A program made the position numbers and the translations under genes. 64,000 nt of DNA from Sphingobacterium sp. UGAL515B_05 (GTDB taxonomy: Bacteria > Bacteroidota > Bacteroidia > Sphingobacteriales > Sphingobacteriaceae), in NCBI RefSeq assembly GCF_033097525.1, contig NZ_CP109907.1:1240001-1304000 (forward strand), written 5' to 3'. The notes beneath the pieces are model-generated. The model did no database searches. It was not told the origin of the DNA and was given only the letters and a program-made list of their open reading frames with translations. Positions 63,012-64,000 of the stretch are shown here, piece after piece (the stretch's first letter is position 1; every line of letters begins with the position of its first letter).

Positions 63012-64000
63012 CTACTCATCAATGATAAAATCGCCATGGTTACTATACGCATTTTTACGTAATACCGGCATTCCCATAATCTTATAAAGCTCGTCCAGTT
63101 TGACCAGGCTTCCATTTGTCATATTAGAAAGTAAAACAATAACAATGTTTCTCTTTAAATCTCTCACATAAATATGTCTAAAACCGTGCCACCAACCTGT
63201 ATGATATACGATATGGTCGTTTCCATGCTCAAACGTACGCCAACCATAGCCATAGCTAAAAATTCCTTTTTTCGCATCCGGATATCCTCTATATGCCGAA
63301 TCCAATGTTGATTGCTTCAACAATCGTCCATCTCTCAGGGCCAGATCAAAACGATAAAGGTCACGCACAGTACTATAAATTCCTTTGTCACCAAGCGGTC
63401 CGTCCTGAAAGTTTTGCACCACCGATCTTCGCCATACCTTATCATGCCCAATAACATTGGTAGGAATTTTATCATACACTGCCTTAGAAAGTGCAGCTGT
63501 ATTTATCATTCCAGCAACATTGAATACGCTATCTTTCATATACGTAGCATAATCTTGTTTTGATATCTTTTCAATAATGGCCCCTAAGACCATAAAATTA
63601 GAGTTATTGTAAAAGAAACGTCCTCCAGGTGCACCATAACGATTGGGCTTAAATTCAGTCAACATTTTCATCACATCCTGATTCGTCATTCCCTTCTTAC
63701 GATCAGGCCAGTGTTCCTCTGAAAAATAAACGTAATTGGGCAACCCCGAACGGTGTGTCAATAACATCTTTATAGTAATACCTGGATAAGGAAAATCCGG
63801 ATAGAAGTCGTTGATTGTTTGGTCAAGACGCAGCTTTCCTGCCTCCACTAACTTTAAAATTCCGACAGCTGTAAGCGGTTTAGAAACGGAAGCGAGTTCA
63901 AATTTATCATCAATTTTTAAACTATCCCGTTTTAAGTAATTGGCCCAGCCGAATGTATTCTGATATAAGATTTTACCATCTTTAGCAACAAGAACATTCC
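63012..64000 (-). CDS. Serine beta-lactamase-like hydrolase (partial)
   Basis: The C-terminal part of a class C beta-lactamase/penicillin-binding-protein-like hydrolase; the 5' end lies beyond 64000. The frame stays open to the window edge. The SxxK motif reads SVSK just upstream of a GTG at 63848 that is not the true start, and the Tyr motif is FYNNSNFMVLGAII. The HTGWWHG segment is the third motif. These proteins act as esterases, D-aminopeptidases or peptidoglycan hydrolases and are usually exported. The substrate is unknown. Confidence 0.9.
   Translation of the reverse strand, partial: NVLVAKDGKILYQNTFGWANYLKRDSLKIDDKFELASVSKPLTAVGILKLVEAGKLRLDQTINDFYPDFPYPGITIKMLLTHRSGLPNYVYFSEEHWPDRKKGMTNQDVMKMLTEFKPNRYGAPGGRFFYNNSNFMVLGAIIEKISKQDYATYMKDSVFNVAGMINTAALSKAVYDKIPTNVIGHDKVWRRSVVQNFQDGPLGDKGIYSTVRDLYRFDLALRDGRLLKQSTLDSAYRGYPDAKKGIFSYGYGWRTFEHGNDHIVYHTGWWHGFRHIYVRDLKRNIVIVLLSNMTNGSLVKLDELYKIMGMPVLRKNAYSNHGDFIIDE

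Noticed and set aside
1..64000. tRNA, rRNA, insertion sequence, phage or toxin-antitoxin genes
   Set aside because: I searched by eye and found no sequence that supports any of these; a covariance-model scan would be needed to exclude small RNAs.

Overview
The window looks like chromosomal DNA of a Bacteroidota bacterium of the Sphingobacteriaceae, most likely Sphingobacterium or a close relative. The reasons are a SusC/SusD pair with a one-protein hybrid two-component sensor, the succinylornithine-type arginine cluster, AT-rich ribosome-binding regions without strong Shine-Dalgarno sequences, TAnnTTTG-type -7 promoter boxes, and the S10-spc-alpha ribosomal gene order. No tRNA, rRNA, CRISPR array, insertion sequence or phage gene was seen.

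Layout. 1-15.3 kb: the tail of an unrecognised gene, a very large orphan membrane histidine kinase (190-3942), a coiled-coil membrane protein, GDP-mannose 4,6-dehydratase (gmd), a lipocalin-like lipoprotein, small membrane proteins, two flippase-like (LPG-synthase TM family) proteins, an SDR oxidoreductase, a secreted alpha/beta hydrolase, a DUF2089 regulator followed by two membrane proteins, a PlsC acyltransferase and a family 2 glycosyltransferase. 15.3-17.8 kb: ruvC, an unnamed protein with a kinase-like core, and an Lrp/AsnC regulator. 17.8-22.9 kb: argD-argF'-argB-proC-argE on the minus strand. 23-38 kb: a 27-gene ribosomal protein block, rplC to rplQ, with secY, map, infA and rpoA, on the minus strand. 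It has a well-formed promoter in front of rplC. rpsJ (S10) is not next to rplC. 38.3-40 kb: a DinB-family protein and a WYL-domain regulator, then a 0.5-kb gap with a 55-bp perfect palindrome.

40.4-64 kb is a carbohydrate-use region. One block (minus) has susC-susD-DUF2264-GH88. A hybrid two-component sensor/AraC regulator is divergent from it. A second GH88 and a GH95-like (alpha/alpha)6 hydrolase follow. Next come a Tat-signal Gfo/Idh/MocA oxidoreductase and a 1133-residue HEAT-repeat protein with two DUF1080 (3-keto-glycoside hydrolase) domains, then a ROK regulator, a CoA-binding-domain protein and a truncated serine beta-lactamase-like hydrolase. Together these suggest uptake of uronic-acid-containing oligosaccharides, removal of unsaturated uronates by GH88, and an oxidation-dependent glycosidic cleavage step. 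No polysaccharide lyase is present in the window.

The most unusual signals are the 55-bp palindrome at 40176-40230, long perfect-stem bidirectional terminators at several convergent junctions (one contains both stop codons), the kinase-like protein next to ruvC, three copies of an 11-bp operator-like motif upstream of the DUF2089 gene, RNA hairpins in the larger gaps of the ribosomal operon, and the HEAT-DUF1080-DUF1080 fusion paired with a Gfo/Idh/MocA oxidoreductase.
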